Positions 1 through 10,486 of a stretch of 64,000 nucleotides of DNA are shown piece after piece. Origin of the DNA: Apoderus coryli. Taxonomy: Eukaryota; Arthropoda; Insecta; Coleoptera; Attelabidae. Under the pieces are notes generated by a model. It had not been told where the DNA came from, did no database searches, and worked only from the letters and a program-made list of their open reading frames with translations. Location of the stretch: the NCBI GenBank assembly GCA_911728435.2, contig OU452198.1, forward strand, positions 17,084,001-17,148,000, in the 5' to 3' direction. A program made the translations under genes and the position numbers. The first letter of the stretch is position 1, and every line of letters starts with the position of its first letter.

Positions 1-52
1 TAACAATACGAATTAGCTAACCTAACTCTTAAATTACATGTTATAATTACAG

Positions 53-470
53 GTTCAGTCGAGGCAGAAGATGTATTGAAAACACGTTTGGCATACTAAG
101 CCAAATTTGGCGTATTCTTAGGAAAACCATTTATGCGAGTGTCGAATTATGTAAGTTAATTACTTAAGCCACAGTAGTACTGCATAATTTTTTGCAAATT
201 AGTGAGAAAGAATTGCCTGCTAATAAGAGAAAGTACTGTCCAACTGGGTATGCAGATTACGTTGAGATGGATGGAACCGTTTGTGAGGGATCTTGGAGGA
301 AAGACGGGATCTGCCTAAAATCTGTAAACAGGTTGGCATCCAACAATTACACTAAAAATGCAAAAAACTTCCGAGATGTCTTGGCAGATTTTTTCCTTTC
401 TAGTGAAGGTTCCATGCCTTGGCAAGAAGATCACATAAATAGGGGGGGCGCCCCAATAACTAAAAATTAA
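53..470 (+). pseudogene. PIF/Harbinger transposase, last exon, one internal stop
   Basis: This is the C-terminal exon of a Harbinger-type DDE nuclease (HARBI1-like), the enzyme that cuts and moves PIF/Harbinger transposons. An intron acceptor (TTATAATTACAG) ends at position 52. The frame then reads the family motifs RFSRGRR..IENTFGIL, ATVVLHNFL and, near the end, PWQEDHINRGG, which closes many Harbinger nucleases. The frame is interrupted once, by TAA at 165-167, eleven codons after the RRC..ENTFG block, and is otherwise open to the stop at 468-470. The catalytic DDE core lies upstream of the window, so its state is unknown. An AATAAA polyadenylation signal follows at 583-588. The MADF gene on the other strand converges on it, the two-gene layout of autonomous Harbinger elements. 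Confidence 0.85.
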
Positions 471-582
471 AGTTCCCTATAAGTATAAGTATTATGTATA
501 TATTTTCTAATGACTGGACAATAATAGTCTGCCAGTAAATTTGAATGTTGCACTTCATATAGTATGTAATACATTTATTATG

Positions 583-610
583 AATAAAGCATTAAAATAC
601 AATGTTTATT
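583..610. promoter_or_regulatory. Convergent polyadenylation signals
   Basis: AATAAA lies on the + strand at 583-588, just after the Harbinger transposase exon. AATAAA on the - strand lies at 610-605, just after the MADF stop codon. The two transcripts appear to end tail to tail in the 220 bp between the genes. This is read from sequence only. Confidence 0.45.
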
Positions 611-689
611 GATTTCTTTATTTATACTGTACATTATAACATCATATATACACATCCACAAAAGCACAATGAATAGAGGGATATATAAT

Positions 690-2132
690 TCACTCATCCT
701 CAGCCACGTCTGCTACCATCAACAGTATTTTAGATTTTAAGATAAGCTTTTTCTTGTTGTTGCTTATTCGTGATAGTGACTCAGCTAAACTGAGCGCAAA
801 ATAGTAATCTTCATTTTTGATCCCTTTGTTAGTATTATCCGAACTATGTTGGATATACTGAGTCAGAGATTCGCCAATGTCCGAACATTTTTTTAAAACA
901 TTTTCCACTAAATTAGGTGATTGCGTTCGCTTTCTTTTTATGCCCACTTTTTTACTGGTGCTCGGGGTCGAAGCGAAAGCAGCCCGACTTGTCGATGAAC
1001 CTGAAGAAACATGACCTGTTCCAGAGGTCGGCTTCAGTGTGTCATCACTTTCATCATTGCACTGGGTATCTCCTAATGGTTCATCTGCTGTAACATCTGA
1101 GCTCCCCAGGCTTGATGGTTTAGGGGTTACCGTGTTGCTTTTGATGATATTACCACTTGTTGTAAAAATTAGGTATATTTTCATATTAGTTTATGATGTT
1201 CGATCTAAGCTAAATAAACTAACCTTCTGGTTTGGACCACTGGTGCTAAAAAGCCTAGTGCTTTAAACAATGGCCAATGACCCGTATACGCCGCAGATCC
1301 TGAGGGAGTTTTTGCAACAAGCTTTCTTTCCCTGATATACTTGCTGCGCAAGCACTTCCATGCTTCTTTACAACTTTCAACTAAAATAAAAACTATTATA
1401 CAAAAATTCAAAGAATAAAATAAATATATTTTTCTACGACTGTCTTTAAATGCCTTTATTATATGTTCAATCATGATTTGAAAATGTAGTACATTGTAAT
1501 GTTGTTTATCATTTACCCGTGCGGTGCATACTAGTTGCTAGGTAACTAGTGGGAAATATTATTACGCACGGATAAAATTTACTGGTAATGACAAAAGTAG
1601 CGGCGGGCATGGAAAATCACCATAGCAACGCCGAAAATACAAACACCAGATTGACAGTTTTGGTATTTATAATTAACAATAATTATAATTAAGTATTTCG
1701 CTAATTTCAAAACACATAAACAGTGATAGTGAATATAGTTTAACACCACCTAGTCAATTTAATATTTCTAATTTATCGTATTTAGCCGAAAAACAAATAT
1801 TTTCCTAAAAATTATGTTAAATTAATTCAAAAGCTGTAAAACAGTCGTAGAAAAAGTATAGTGTGAAACTCACATGAAATGACCATTTCCTACTCGTATG
1901 ATTTGCAGCACTCGCCTGCGGCTCATACTGCAAACGATCATACTCGTAGGAAATATATGTCATTTCATGTTCGTTGCACAATATACTATTTACCACTATC
2001 ATCCATTATTACTGATATTGATGCCCAAGCATTTTCGATCACCATACTGTTTTGGTGGTCTTTATCTTTAGGGTCCCAAATGGACCGAAAGCTTTCTATT
2101 GTCTCCAATAATATTGCTTCCTCAATGCTCAT
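690..2132 (-). CDS. Harbinger-associated MADF (Myb/SANT-like) DNA-binding protein, three exons
   Basis: Harbinger elements encode a second, Myb/MADF-like protein that binds the element ends and assists the nuclease. Here three exons join in frame: 2132-1994 (ATG to donor GTAAAT), 1380-1224 (acceptor TTTTAG, donor GTTAGT) and 1155-690 (acceptor ACAAG), giving about 253 residues. Exons 1 and 2 form the MADF fold: FRSIWDPKDKDHQN and ENAWASIS in exon 1, CKEAWKCLRSKYIRERK and the W of GHWPLFKALGFL in exon 2. Exon 3 is a Ser/Thr-rich linker with a basic KKVGIKRKR stretch, then a helical tail resembling the C-termini of other MADF proteins. Intron 2 is 68 bp; intron 1 is 613 bp because a 560-bp repeat fills it. 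No stop or frameshift is seen, so this protein may still be made although its partner transposase carries a stop. The joining of exons is inferred from splice signals and phase. Confidence 0.75.
1431..1990 (+). repeat. Dispersed 560-bp composite repeat, copy 1 (in MADF intron 1)
   Basis: This interspersed repeat has further copies at 20518-20996 (reverse), 40590-41181 and, broken, 55022-55334 with 57905-57977. It starts TTTTTCTACGACTGTC. An inverted copy of that end (ACAGTCGTAGAAAAA) occurs 425 bp in, so the first part looks like a MITE with about 20-bp terminal inverted repeats. The second part (about 1857-1988) is an imperfect palindrome with a GCCTGCGGC centre and arms sharing CATGAAATGAC and TGCAG. 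The central ACTAGTT..AACTAGT hairpin is incomplete in this copy. It occupies nearly all of MADF intron 1, ending about 3 bp from the donor site. It encodes nothing. Confidence 0.75.
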
Positions 2133-2463
2133 TATGTATAGTTACGTATTGCTTTTTAAGTCGGTATCAAAAAATCAAGTACCTATGAAAAAGTAAACGC
2201 GGTATCAAAAAATTAATCTGTATCAATAAATGTGTTCAAGAAAACAGCAAAATAAAATTTGTATGTATAAAAATTGAGGTTATGTAAGTGTTTATAATAT
2301 ATAATGCGGCGCATGCGTATTCATTCATATTTTTTTCATCATTTAGTGCATAAAAGTTGAAAGTTCCCAACTTTATGCATTATCCATTATCAACGAAAAT
2401 TATGCATTATACACTTTAAAAATTGTCCATTATGCACTAAAATTGTGCGTTATGCATTATTAG
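2133..2463. other. Harbinger 5' flank with repeated TGCATTAT motifs
   Basis: This noncoding stretch lies upstream of the MADF start codon. At 2340-2460 it holds at least five copies of ATTATGCAYTA-like words in both orientations and a 13-bp hairpin (GTGCATAAAAGTTG against CAACTTTATGCAT). This may be the subterminal region of the Harbinger element, where its proteins bind, but the true terminus could not be fixed because the other end is outside the window. Confidence 0.3.
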
Positions 2464-3072
2464 TTGGCTAAACCCGCCTTCAGAGACATAAATATAAAGA
2501 TAACTCTGACGACGGGAGATGAGTTAACAAGATTCGCACAGATGTGTTTACGTTGTTCTGATAATTTTATAGTAACTACAAAAAGAGTTAACTGTAAGTG
2601 CTGTGGAAAATATTATCATGCAGCTTGTGTTAAAATTCGAGATAGTGTAGATGTGATGCATGTATCGATGGTTTGGAAGAAAAAATGGAGTTGTCCCGAC
2701 AGGTCAATATACTAAAAAATTCGCTTCAAGAAGACAAATTGTGCAAAAGATTCGCGACACAAAAAATACAAGTAAATTCTTATACTATACAAACAAAATT
2801 TCTCATTAATACTTAAGCTGAAAACTACGGGCCAAAGCAGCACTATCACAAAACCAGATATACCTAGTAAATAAAATAAATTTATCTGATATTTCAATAG
2901 CAGGTAAAAATGTAAAACAGATAAGAGAAGGTAGTGTTTTTGTCGAATGTCAGGATTCCCAATCAATAAAAATATTACAACAAAAAGCTGAAAATGAACT
3001 TTCTGATAAATACAGGGTGGAACTGACTAAACTAAATAAACCGAAAATGCTTATGTCGGCCTTAATGAGATA
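2464..3072 (+). pseudogene. LINE ORF1 (gag-like) remnant with PHD-type zinc finger
   Basis: The first open part (2464-2715) carries a zinc-finger pattern, CLRC..CKCCGKYYHAAC, a PHD-like C4-H-C spacing. A frameshift near 2700 moves the frame to a segment reading VNILKNSLQEDKLC. After several stops, 2925-3070 reads FVECQDSQSIKILQQ..YRVELTKLNKPK, which matches the fold after the PHD finger in many insect non-LTR retrotransposon ORF1 proteins. ORF1 proteins bind the element RNA. The fragment is frameshifted and has no ORF2 next to it, so it is dead. LINE clade is not resolved. Confidence 0.55.
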
Positions 3073-3537
3073 ATTTTTTACTAAATATAGTATAAACTAT
3101 ATACTTTGATTACTATTTAATTTGATTATATTAAAACAAACGATATGTAATAAGAAACAACGAAAATATATTAAACTTTATATCAAACAATACACTCTTT
3201 TCTCATACATCTTTATCAAACAAACAACCAACAACGAATGTCCTATTATACGTTGATAGTCACGCAAAACCCAAAAAAGTATTACTCATGACTATCAGTA
3301 AAATACGACATATACAAATCTTATTTTATTCAATTTCTTTCTGAACATAAACGCTATTATTATTTATTTCTTATAATATAATTGCTTATAATAGTAACCA
3401 ATCAAATTACTTAATTTTGAGTCAAGTTTCATTCAATCACCTCTGGATTACAGCGATAATACCCTACATGTGGTGTTTTCAGTTTGGTGTTTTTTATTAA
3501 AAATTAATTAAACGTCAAACTGACAACTGGTTTAAGA
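3073..3537. other. AT-rich spacer, nothing recognised
   Basis: I see no coding potential, inverted termini or tandem structure in this AT-rich stretch. Its last 60 bp (AAACGTCAAACTGACAA) resemble the segment that follows both Crypton pseudogenes (AAACGTCAGATTGACAA), so the Crypton element may begin about here. Confidence 0.3.
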
Positions 3538-4822
3538 ATGTCGCGAAGATTTGGTATTGCATCTAACGATGCAATTAATGATATTAGGATATCTAATAAT
3601 CTACAAAAAAATACAATCAAATCAAAAAAAATATGTATGGAAAATATTTCCGCGAGTTTTGTGCGACCAGAGAATTCGAACTGAATGCTGAAACGAGTTT
3701 GCATAATTTGGCTAATATATTGAAAGATTATGCGGTAAATATGAGAAAAGCTGACGGAACTGAATATAAAGAAGCAACTGTAAAAACCATTTGGAATACT
3801 ACGAGTTGGCTACTCCAGGAAAAATACTTCAATGACTTCAAAATTGTATTCGACCCGTTTACCAGTGTGATATTCAAAAATGCGCGAGATGCAAGAAATG
3901 CAAAACGTAAAAGATTACAGCAGGATCCAACCAAACGAAAATGCAGTTCATCAAATTTGAGTTGAAGTGATTTGGCTAGAATCATTGGATTATGAGATGA
4001 ATGTACGCCAGAAGGTTTACAAATTTTTTTTTACCATATTGTAACTGTTGAGTTAGCTTGGCGAGGTGGTGAACCAGCTGATTGCCTTATAGATTATTTC
4101 ACGATTGAGAAAAATAATGATGGAACGCCAACCAACAGAATTGAATACAATCCAATATTCAGTACAACATGCCAAGGAGGATCGAAAAGTTGTACAAATA
4201 GTAAGTGGCTTGCTTCAAATATTAATAATAATAATTCATTTCCAAAAGAAAAACAAATACATGGAAAATGTTTTCATAAATAATAAGGTTTTTACAAAAA
4301 AAAAACGGTAACAAATAAGACAGCAATTAATCTTTTGAAAATAACGCAAACGAAAGTGCATACCCTGTTCGGTTATTCCATAAATTATTGTCCAAAAGTG
4401 GGAAAAATATTACTTCCAGTCGCCTATTCTTGAGACCAAATCGTTTCTGGAAATCCGAAAGTGACACATGGTTTGACAATATACCGGTAGGCAAGAACAC
4501 AATTAATATGTGTACCAAATCATCAGCGCAAGCTATTGGTTTGGACACAAGTGTAAAAAGATATCCAATCATTCGAACAGATCAACTGCAGTTAGCCATT
4601 TGGCAAATAAAGCAATTCCTGAACAGCAATTAATAAAAATAACAGGACATAGCTCTAATTCAATTAAACTTGACTATAAACCAAGAACGCCATGGTGAAA
4701 TAATCAACACCATGCGAGGAATTTCTCCAACAGTGGAAATTAACAATCCGTCAACTTCAGCAAACTCTTCTTCCAATTTAACATTTACCAATTGTACTTT
4801 TCACAACTGTAGTTTTAAATAA
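3538..4822 (+). pseudogene. Crypton tyrosine recombinase, copy 1 (frameshifted)
   Basis: Cryptons move with a tyrosine recombinase rather than a DDE transposase. From an ATG at 3538 the pieces follow in order with frame changes. The N-terminal core-binding region (3633-3965) reads FREFCATREF and YKEATVKTIWNTT. The catalytic part starts with ELAWRGGEPADCL, the first active-site Arg. It continues through LFHKLLSKSGKNITSSRLFLRP and then the late motifs H-S-N-R (4570-4581), T-G-H-S-S (about 4642-4656) and a Tyr at 4675-4677. All expected catalytic residues are present but spread over at least three frames. An insertion of about 90 bp near 4220-4330 is absent from copy 2. The C-terminus ends with the repeated NCTFHNCSFK motif, stop 4820-4822. 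Decayed, so no protein is expected. Confidence 0.7.
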
Positions 4823-5000
4823 AAATGAATAATATTTGTTTGATTAAAACTAATACATTTTGTATTGAAAATTATTAAACGTCAGATTGACAATCAAATT
4901 TTTGATATCTACAAAGTAAAAAATTATCTTATAGAATACTCCTCGGGCCTTGATAAATACTCAAAATTTTGTTATAGAGAATCCTTCAAGAGTTGCTCAA
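4823..5000 (+). repeat. Crypton 3' tail, shared with 18785-18990
   Basis: The 170 bp after the recombinase stop match the segment after Crypton copy 2 almost base for base (ATTATTAAACGTCAGATTGA, then CTCCTCGGGCCTTGATAAAT). Copy 2 continues into a perfect-looking hairpin. Copy 1 leaves the shared sequence at GAGTTGCTCAA and runs into an unrelated zinc-knuckle remnant. Confidence 0.6.
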
Positions 5001-5036
5001 ATTGCAAATCGGAATGAATATGTTGTCCGTTCTGTA

Positions 5037-5232
5037 ATGGAAATCACAGAAGCACAGAATGCAACTCAAGTATAAAAGAATGTACATAGTGTAAGTACGC
5101 AGCTGATGTATTGAAAATTGTTGAAGTTCAATATGATCATGCCGTTTTGACAAGGATTGCGTATGCTATAAAGGAGCCCTAGAACGAACGCGAAATAGAG
5201 TTGAACAGATATAGGAACATTTGAAACAACTC
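5037..5232 (+). pseudogene. Zinc-knuckle coding remnant, family unknown
   Basis: One frame reads CPFCNGNHRSTEC, a CX2CX3HX4C zinc knuckle of the kind found in retroelement Gag proteins and some transposon-encoded proteins. It is followed by KYAADVLKIVEVQYD and LTRIAYAIKEP, with TAG and TAG stops between and after. I do not recognise the family. The stops show it is decayed. It directly follows the Crypton tail, so it could belong to the same element or to an older insertion. Confidence 0.35.
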
Positions 5233-5674
5233 ATCAGTAACTTTCGGTGAAACCATGCAACACACTTACCTGAACAATTGACGCTAAATTGCGACTTGGT
5301 CACACTTTGTGAACAGTCTTGACAACGATATTTCGGTGCCACATTATGAACATTTGATAGTACCTCGTATAAACAAAACGACTCTCAAATACAAATTCCA
5401 ATCGATAAGAGATGCACCAGCGGCAAAAAAAATAAAAAATCACAGTACCTACAAAGTCTTTCTGATAAAATATCCACGCTTCTATCACGATTGTCATTAA
5501 ATGTAACGTGATATTACTCGACACTATTGAAGAAACTAAATTTATCAATATATGTAAGAAAATTAGCCCCGATCACTCGAAGCTCCAGCTTAATCGATCA
5601 AATAGAACCGGCCGAAATCGGATATAAACAGAGACAGTACTCTCGCGCATGCATGCTGCTGCATGCAAAAATAA
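5233..5674. other. Spacer, nothing recognised
   Basis: There are short open stretches on both strands with no recognisable motif. A GCATGCATGC/GCTGCATGC run lies at 5647-5668 just before the fold-back element. Confidence 0.3.
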
Positions 5675-7760
5675 ATATACCGGGTCGGGCAGTACATTCG
5701 CCTCGGTCTCTCATAACCTAACAAAATTGAAATTGCAAATTTTGTTTACGCGGGTGTATGTAGGTCTATCAGGAGCATTTAACAAAAATGTTTTTAAATA
5801 TACCGGGTGTCCCAGATAAGTGTGGAATATCAAAGTTATATTTTTTTAAATAGAACACCCAGTATTTTTTGGATTTTTGAAGACTTTGGATAAAATAAAG
5901 TAAAGTTATTGTTATGATCCCTATACCTAAATCTACCCGTTTGGCCAATGTTTGCGTTTTTTCCAAAAAATAGAGTCATTTTGAAAAACATTCTGTGGTT
6001 TTATTTTTTTGACTAAACCGTTTAAAATTTTAAAATGGCAAGTAGATAGGACATACATTAGGTCGGTGTATAGCCGAATTGTAAATATTGTACAGGGTGG
6101 TCACAATTTTATATTGTTCTTATCAATCATATTTATTTAAATAACTTTTTTATTTTAAATAGCACACCCTATATTTTATAGCACCTGTTGATACTAATTA
6201 ATTTTCTCTATCAAATGGTATTAGGCTTTCCTATACCTAACTGTTACCGTTTCCCTAGAAATAATTATTTTATCTTATTTATCTTATTGATTTGACTTTT
6301 AATAGTAGGTACACCCTGTATTTTACATTATTAAATTACTATTGGCTGATCAGTATTCGAATATTACAACAGTTTTTCCGTAGACAAATTGGAACTTAAA
6401 AGACAACAAGGTTTCTCTACCATCAAGTGGGACCATACTAATCGTACTTAAAAACTTTTACACTACAATTTATTGAATACCTAATTCTAACAAAACAATA
6501 TTTTAACTTATTTGTCTTATTGATTTGATGATATTTTCATAGGCTAGTGAGGCGTACTCTATATCGTTTATTTCCTGAGAAATGGATTGGCCGCGGTGGT
6601 CCATAAAACCAGCCCCCAAAGTCTCCAGACTTAACACCACTAGATTTTTTCTTATGGGGATATCTTAATCCATTGTACTTAATTGTTTATGATACGCCAA
6701 CAACAACACGGTATGATATGAAACAGCGAATTAAAACCGCTTTTGATACAATTGCATTACAATTATTAGCAAATGTCAGACATTCATTTGAAAAAAGAAT
6801 TCATCTGTGTATCTGTGAAAATAAAGGCCAAAATTTTGAGCATTTTTTGTGGCTATAGTAAATAGGTATGTATGGTATAGGTCTTTTTTTGTTGTTAGTT
6901 TTTAAGAATTATGAATATGTTACTGAATGTTAAAAATTTGTACCTATTTTATTATTCTTAATTTTTAACTTTCAGAGTTTGTTAGAATTAGGTGGTACCC
7001 AATAAATTGTAGTGTAAAAGTTTTTAAGTACGAATAGTATGGTCCCAGTTGATGGTAGAGAAACCTTGTTGACTTTTAAGTTCCAATTTGTCTACGGAAA
7101 AACTGTTGTGATATTCGAATACCGATCAGCCAATAGTAATTTAATAATGTAAATTACAGGGTGTACCTACTATTAAAAGTCAAATCCATAAGATAAATAA
7201 GTTAAAATAATTATTTCAAGGGAAACGGTGACAGTTAGGTATAGGAAAGCCTAATACCATTTTTTGATAGAGAACATTAATTAGTATCGACAGGTAATAT
7301 AGGATGTGCTATTTAAAATAAAAAAGTTATTTAAATAAATATGATTGATAAGAACAATAAAAATTTGTGACCTAATGTATGTCCTATCCACTTGCTATTT
7401 TAAAATGTGAAACGGTTTAGTTAAAAAAATAAACGCACACAATGTTTTTCAAAATGACCCTATTTTTTGCACAAAACGCAAAAATTGGCCAAACGGGTAG
7501 ATTTAGGTATAGGGATCATAACAATAACTTTACTTTATTTTATCCGAAGTCTTCAAAAAATCCAAAAAATATTGGGTGTTCCGTTTAAAAAAATATAACT
7601 TTGATATGCCACACTTTTCTGGAACACCCGGTATATTTAAAAACATTTTTGTTAAATGCTCCTGGTAGACCTACATACACCCACGTAAACAAAATTTTCA
7701 ATTTCAATTTTATTAGGCTATGAGAGACCGAGGTGAATGTACTGCCCGACCCGGTATATA
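5675..7760. mobile_element. Long fold-back element FB1 around a mariner-like transposase remnant
   Basis: The left arm (about 5675-6498) reappears as its reverse complement at about 6974-7760, roughly 800 bp each, with scattered substitutions and small indels. Matching landmarks include the outer ACCGGGTCGGGCAGT, TTAACAAAAATGTTTTTAAA, TAGGTATAGGGATCATAACA and the innermost TTTTACACTACAATTTATTG. The arms contain ACCGGGTGTCCC, ACAGGGTGG and ACACCCTGTA words every 100-300 bp. The 475-bp centre holds a DDE transposase C-terminus. The layout suggests a Tc1/mariner-superfamily element with very long terminal inverted repeats; the family assignment is inference. Confidence 0.75.
6585..6858 (+). pseudogene. 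Mariner-like DDE transposase C-terminus in FB1
   Basis: The frame reads KWIGRGGP, a stop, then PPKSPDLTPLDFFLWGYL, the block around the last catalytic acidic residue in a large insect Tc1/mariner-like family. After a short shift it continues RHSFEKRIHLCICENKGQNFEHFLW, the usual C-terminal ending of that family (..CI...GghFEHLL). It has at least one stop and one frame change and lacks the N-terminal two thirds. Confidence 0.65.
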
Positions 7761-9178
7761 TACAGGGTATGCCATAATTAATGGTACACAGTAAAACTGC
7801 AGATACTTTGGGTGAAAATATTGAGATATGGCCAAAATTACCTTAGTTCAAAAGTTGATAATAACCGAGATACAGGGCTGCCAAAGTGGTAATATCGTTT
7901 TCGATTTTCCTAATATCCTAGTTTTCAACGAATATTTTTGCATGGTGTTATGTAGTGGGAGGTTTTTGAGGATAAGGAATTTGAATTTGTTGATTATTTT
8001 GATGTGAATTGTAGACGGCGCTCTCTGCAGCACACTGATTATATAAAAACAAGTGTATCTTTTTTGTGCCTCAGTGTATGTACGTTTTTATTAAAAATAC
8101 CACTTCTCTCATCATTGTTACATAAAAAAGGTATACCTTCTGAATGTCGCTCCGAGCAACTATTTTCGAGATATTTGCAATAATTTCAATTTCTGTCTCT
8201 GCATTACTATAAGCCATTTTGTAATACAATTTCTAGTAAATAACCAATATAGTTTCACGAAGATTGTAACTGTAACGTTTTTTTAATATTGAGAAATTAA
8301 ACTATTTGACAACTTGTCAATGTTTATTTGTCTCCATAGAAACTTGCCAATTTTGTTTCATGGGTAGGTATCTAGATCTACCTCTTTTAACAAATTTTAT
8401 GAAAGCTCTGCTTTTTGGCAATTTAAATGGATTTTTCATTATTTTTCATTTGTTAAAATATCAATTCAATAAAGTTTAAACCTATTTCTTTATTTCCCAT
8501 GGCATTCTTGATCACCGAAAGTTAAAGATAGGTACATGATTTTTCAACGAATTTTGGTGAACAACATCCTTTTGGCCATAACTCTGAAACGAATAAAGAT
8601 TTGGATATGCAGTATTTGTTGCAAATTCAATTTACTTTTTATTTTTGATAAAATATTTGTATCATTCCATTTAAGTTTTTAAAGAAAAATCAAAAAAAAA
8701 ACATAGGCTTTACAAATAGCGCCATCTAGCGGAGCCCCACAAAACGATTATGATTTGAAATATTTTTTTTCTTCATCTGCAAGGCCTCAGTTCTTAAACA
8801 AAAATTAGATTTATAAATTCGGTTAAGCCAAACCAAAGTTATACACATTATCATAGGTAAAATTTCGTCCGTCTCTTCTGCCTTTATTTCAACCCGCACA
8901 ATAAAAAGTGATACACCAAAAAGATGCCGAATCTCAGTAGCATTACTTTGGTAGTATTGTTTTTTTTTTAACTTATATTGCGAAATTTTCAATAAAAATG
9001 CATTTTTCGCATTACTGTATTTATTACGCCCCCTAGCGGTATAGTTAGGAACTAAAAAACTATTTCCAGCGATTTCCCATGGTCAATTTCCCTAAATGAA
9101 TTTTTTTCCCATTGTCCTACGACTATTATTTCCTGAGATATGCTACCTGTTCACCCTTAATGGAATACCCGGTATATA
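7755..9178. mobile_element. Non-autonomous element abutting FB1 (TATATACAGGGTAT ends)
   Basis: The left end reads TATATACAGGGTATGCCATAA and the right end, inverted, reads TATATACCGGGTATTCCATTA, giving terminal repeats of about 20 bp around 1.4 kb of noncoding DNA. The ends belong to the same ACAGGGT/ACCGGGT word family as the fold-back elements and overlap the right end of FB1. TA-flanked insertion would fit Tc1/mariner. No transposase motif is seen inside. Confidence 0.5.
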
Positions 9179-9580
9179 TAAATAAAAGGATGGTCGATGA
9201 CTTATGTCAAGTTATTATTAGTTATTGTCTTAAAATTAATAAATTAACTGCCACGTCAAAATTAAAAAGCTATAGATAAAAGATGCCCCAATTATGATAG
9301 ACCTTAGTCCGCTTAATAAGACGCTCAGTTAGCACTAACTAAATGTTAATTATGACTTCCAGTGACGCCCCGGGGGACAGTGTCACGAATAAAAATCACA
9401 AAAAAATGTACGCTACTGACTTTTTTGAAAATTTTATATTTTTTTAGAAAGCTCAGATAAAAATACAACTTTGTCACTTGATATTTTTTCGTATCTCTCT
9501 CCGTTTTCGAGAAATTTTTTTTATTAAATATTATTAGAAAGAAAAACAAGGAGGCTTTTTTACAAATAATTTATTATTAA
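9179..9580. other. Spacer, nothing recognised
   Basis: AT-rich sequence without a recognisable coding frame. Given the transposase tail that follows on the minus strand, part of this may be that element's 3' end. Confidence 0.25.
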
Positions 9581-9582
9581 TA

Positions 9583-9735
9583 GTGGAGCAAATGCTCAAA
9601 GTGTTCACCATGCATTTCGATGCATTTTCTGCACCTGTCGAGCCAGGATTCGCGCACCCGAGCAAACACGCCTGGATCGTTCGTGATAAATTCCTCTGCC
9701 ACCACACCACCCCTGAGGATGAGGATATAAAACCT
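9583..9735 (-). pseudogene. Mariner-like transposase C-terminal scrap
   Basis: One minus-strand frame reads EEFITNDPGVFARVRESWLDRCRKCIEMHGEHFEHLL. That is the C-terminal signature (R..W..R...CI...G.HFEHLL) of the same transposase family as the remnant in FB1. Its codons are cleaner than those in FB1, but only about 40 residues are recognisable. Confidence 0.55.
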
Positions 9736-10486
9736 TCAAACATGCCTGGTTGATGGTTGTTTTTACTTTTTGACTTACGAGGTAAGTAGACTTATTTTAT
9801 TTAAGTATTTACTACACTCCTCTCGAAGTAGGACTACTAAATTAAATATATTTTTTAAGTAGATGATAAACTGTAAGCATATACCTGTAATAGGGCACCG
9901 TTCGTCAAAATAATTCTGTATGCCATTACATTATGTTTCGCCTGTGCTAGTTTCTTGATCCCCATTAGATGATTTAGGAAATCTCTGAAATAAATTATTT
10001 TTAATTAAATGTGACTTTTCTCAATCAACTAAATACTTATTTCTAAATAGTGAATATTTCATATAGAAGCTGATTGAGGGTCGATAGTATAAATTTCTTA
10101 CTTAAGCAGATCAATCGTCAGACATTTAGCTAAATGTAACACTTCCGGCAATACCGGAGTACCCCTGTAGTTTTGTCTACTTTTTTATATAGTTTTTATT
10201 AAAATGATGTATATGACATTTTTAGGGTATTTAAAAAATATATACAGGGTGAGTTATTAGTGCGTCGAAGTTCGATATTACCTCAAAGACCAAAAATTTC
10301 ACGCAAAACTAAGCAGCCAGTGTGTAGGCAGTCATAAAATACGTATTTTAAAATTATTGATATTTGTACAGGGTGGCTTATCTTATCAGGGTGAACCAAA
10401 CTTACGTTTTTTTAAATGGAAAGCCCTATTTATTACTCCACAATTTCATGGGTTTAGACTTTGAAATGTGGTTTCTATAGATCTAC
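9736..10486. other. Noncoding DNA with ACAGGGTG modules
   Basis: ACAGGGTG words occur at about 10252 and 10369, and CAGGGTGAACC at about 10388, but no inverted partner was found. A 6-bp TCCGGCAATACCGGA mini-hairpin lies at about 10144. No coding potential is seen. Confidence 0.3.

Noticed and set aside
1817..2196. Open frames on both strands over the composite repeat and MADF exon 1
   Set aside because: They cross the repeat and are shadows; the MADF exons on the minus strand explain the conserved coding part.
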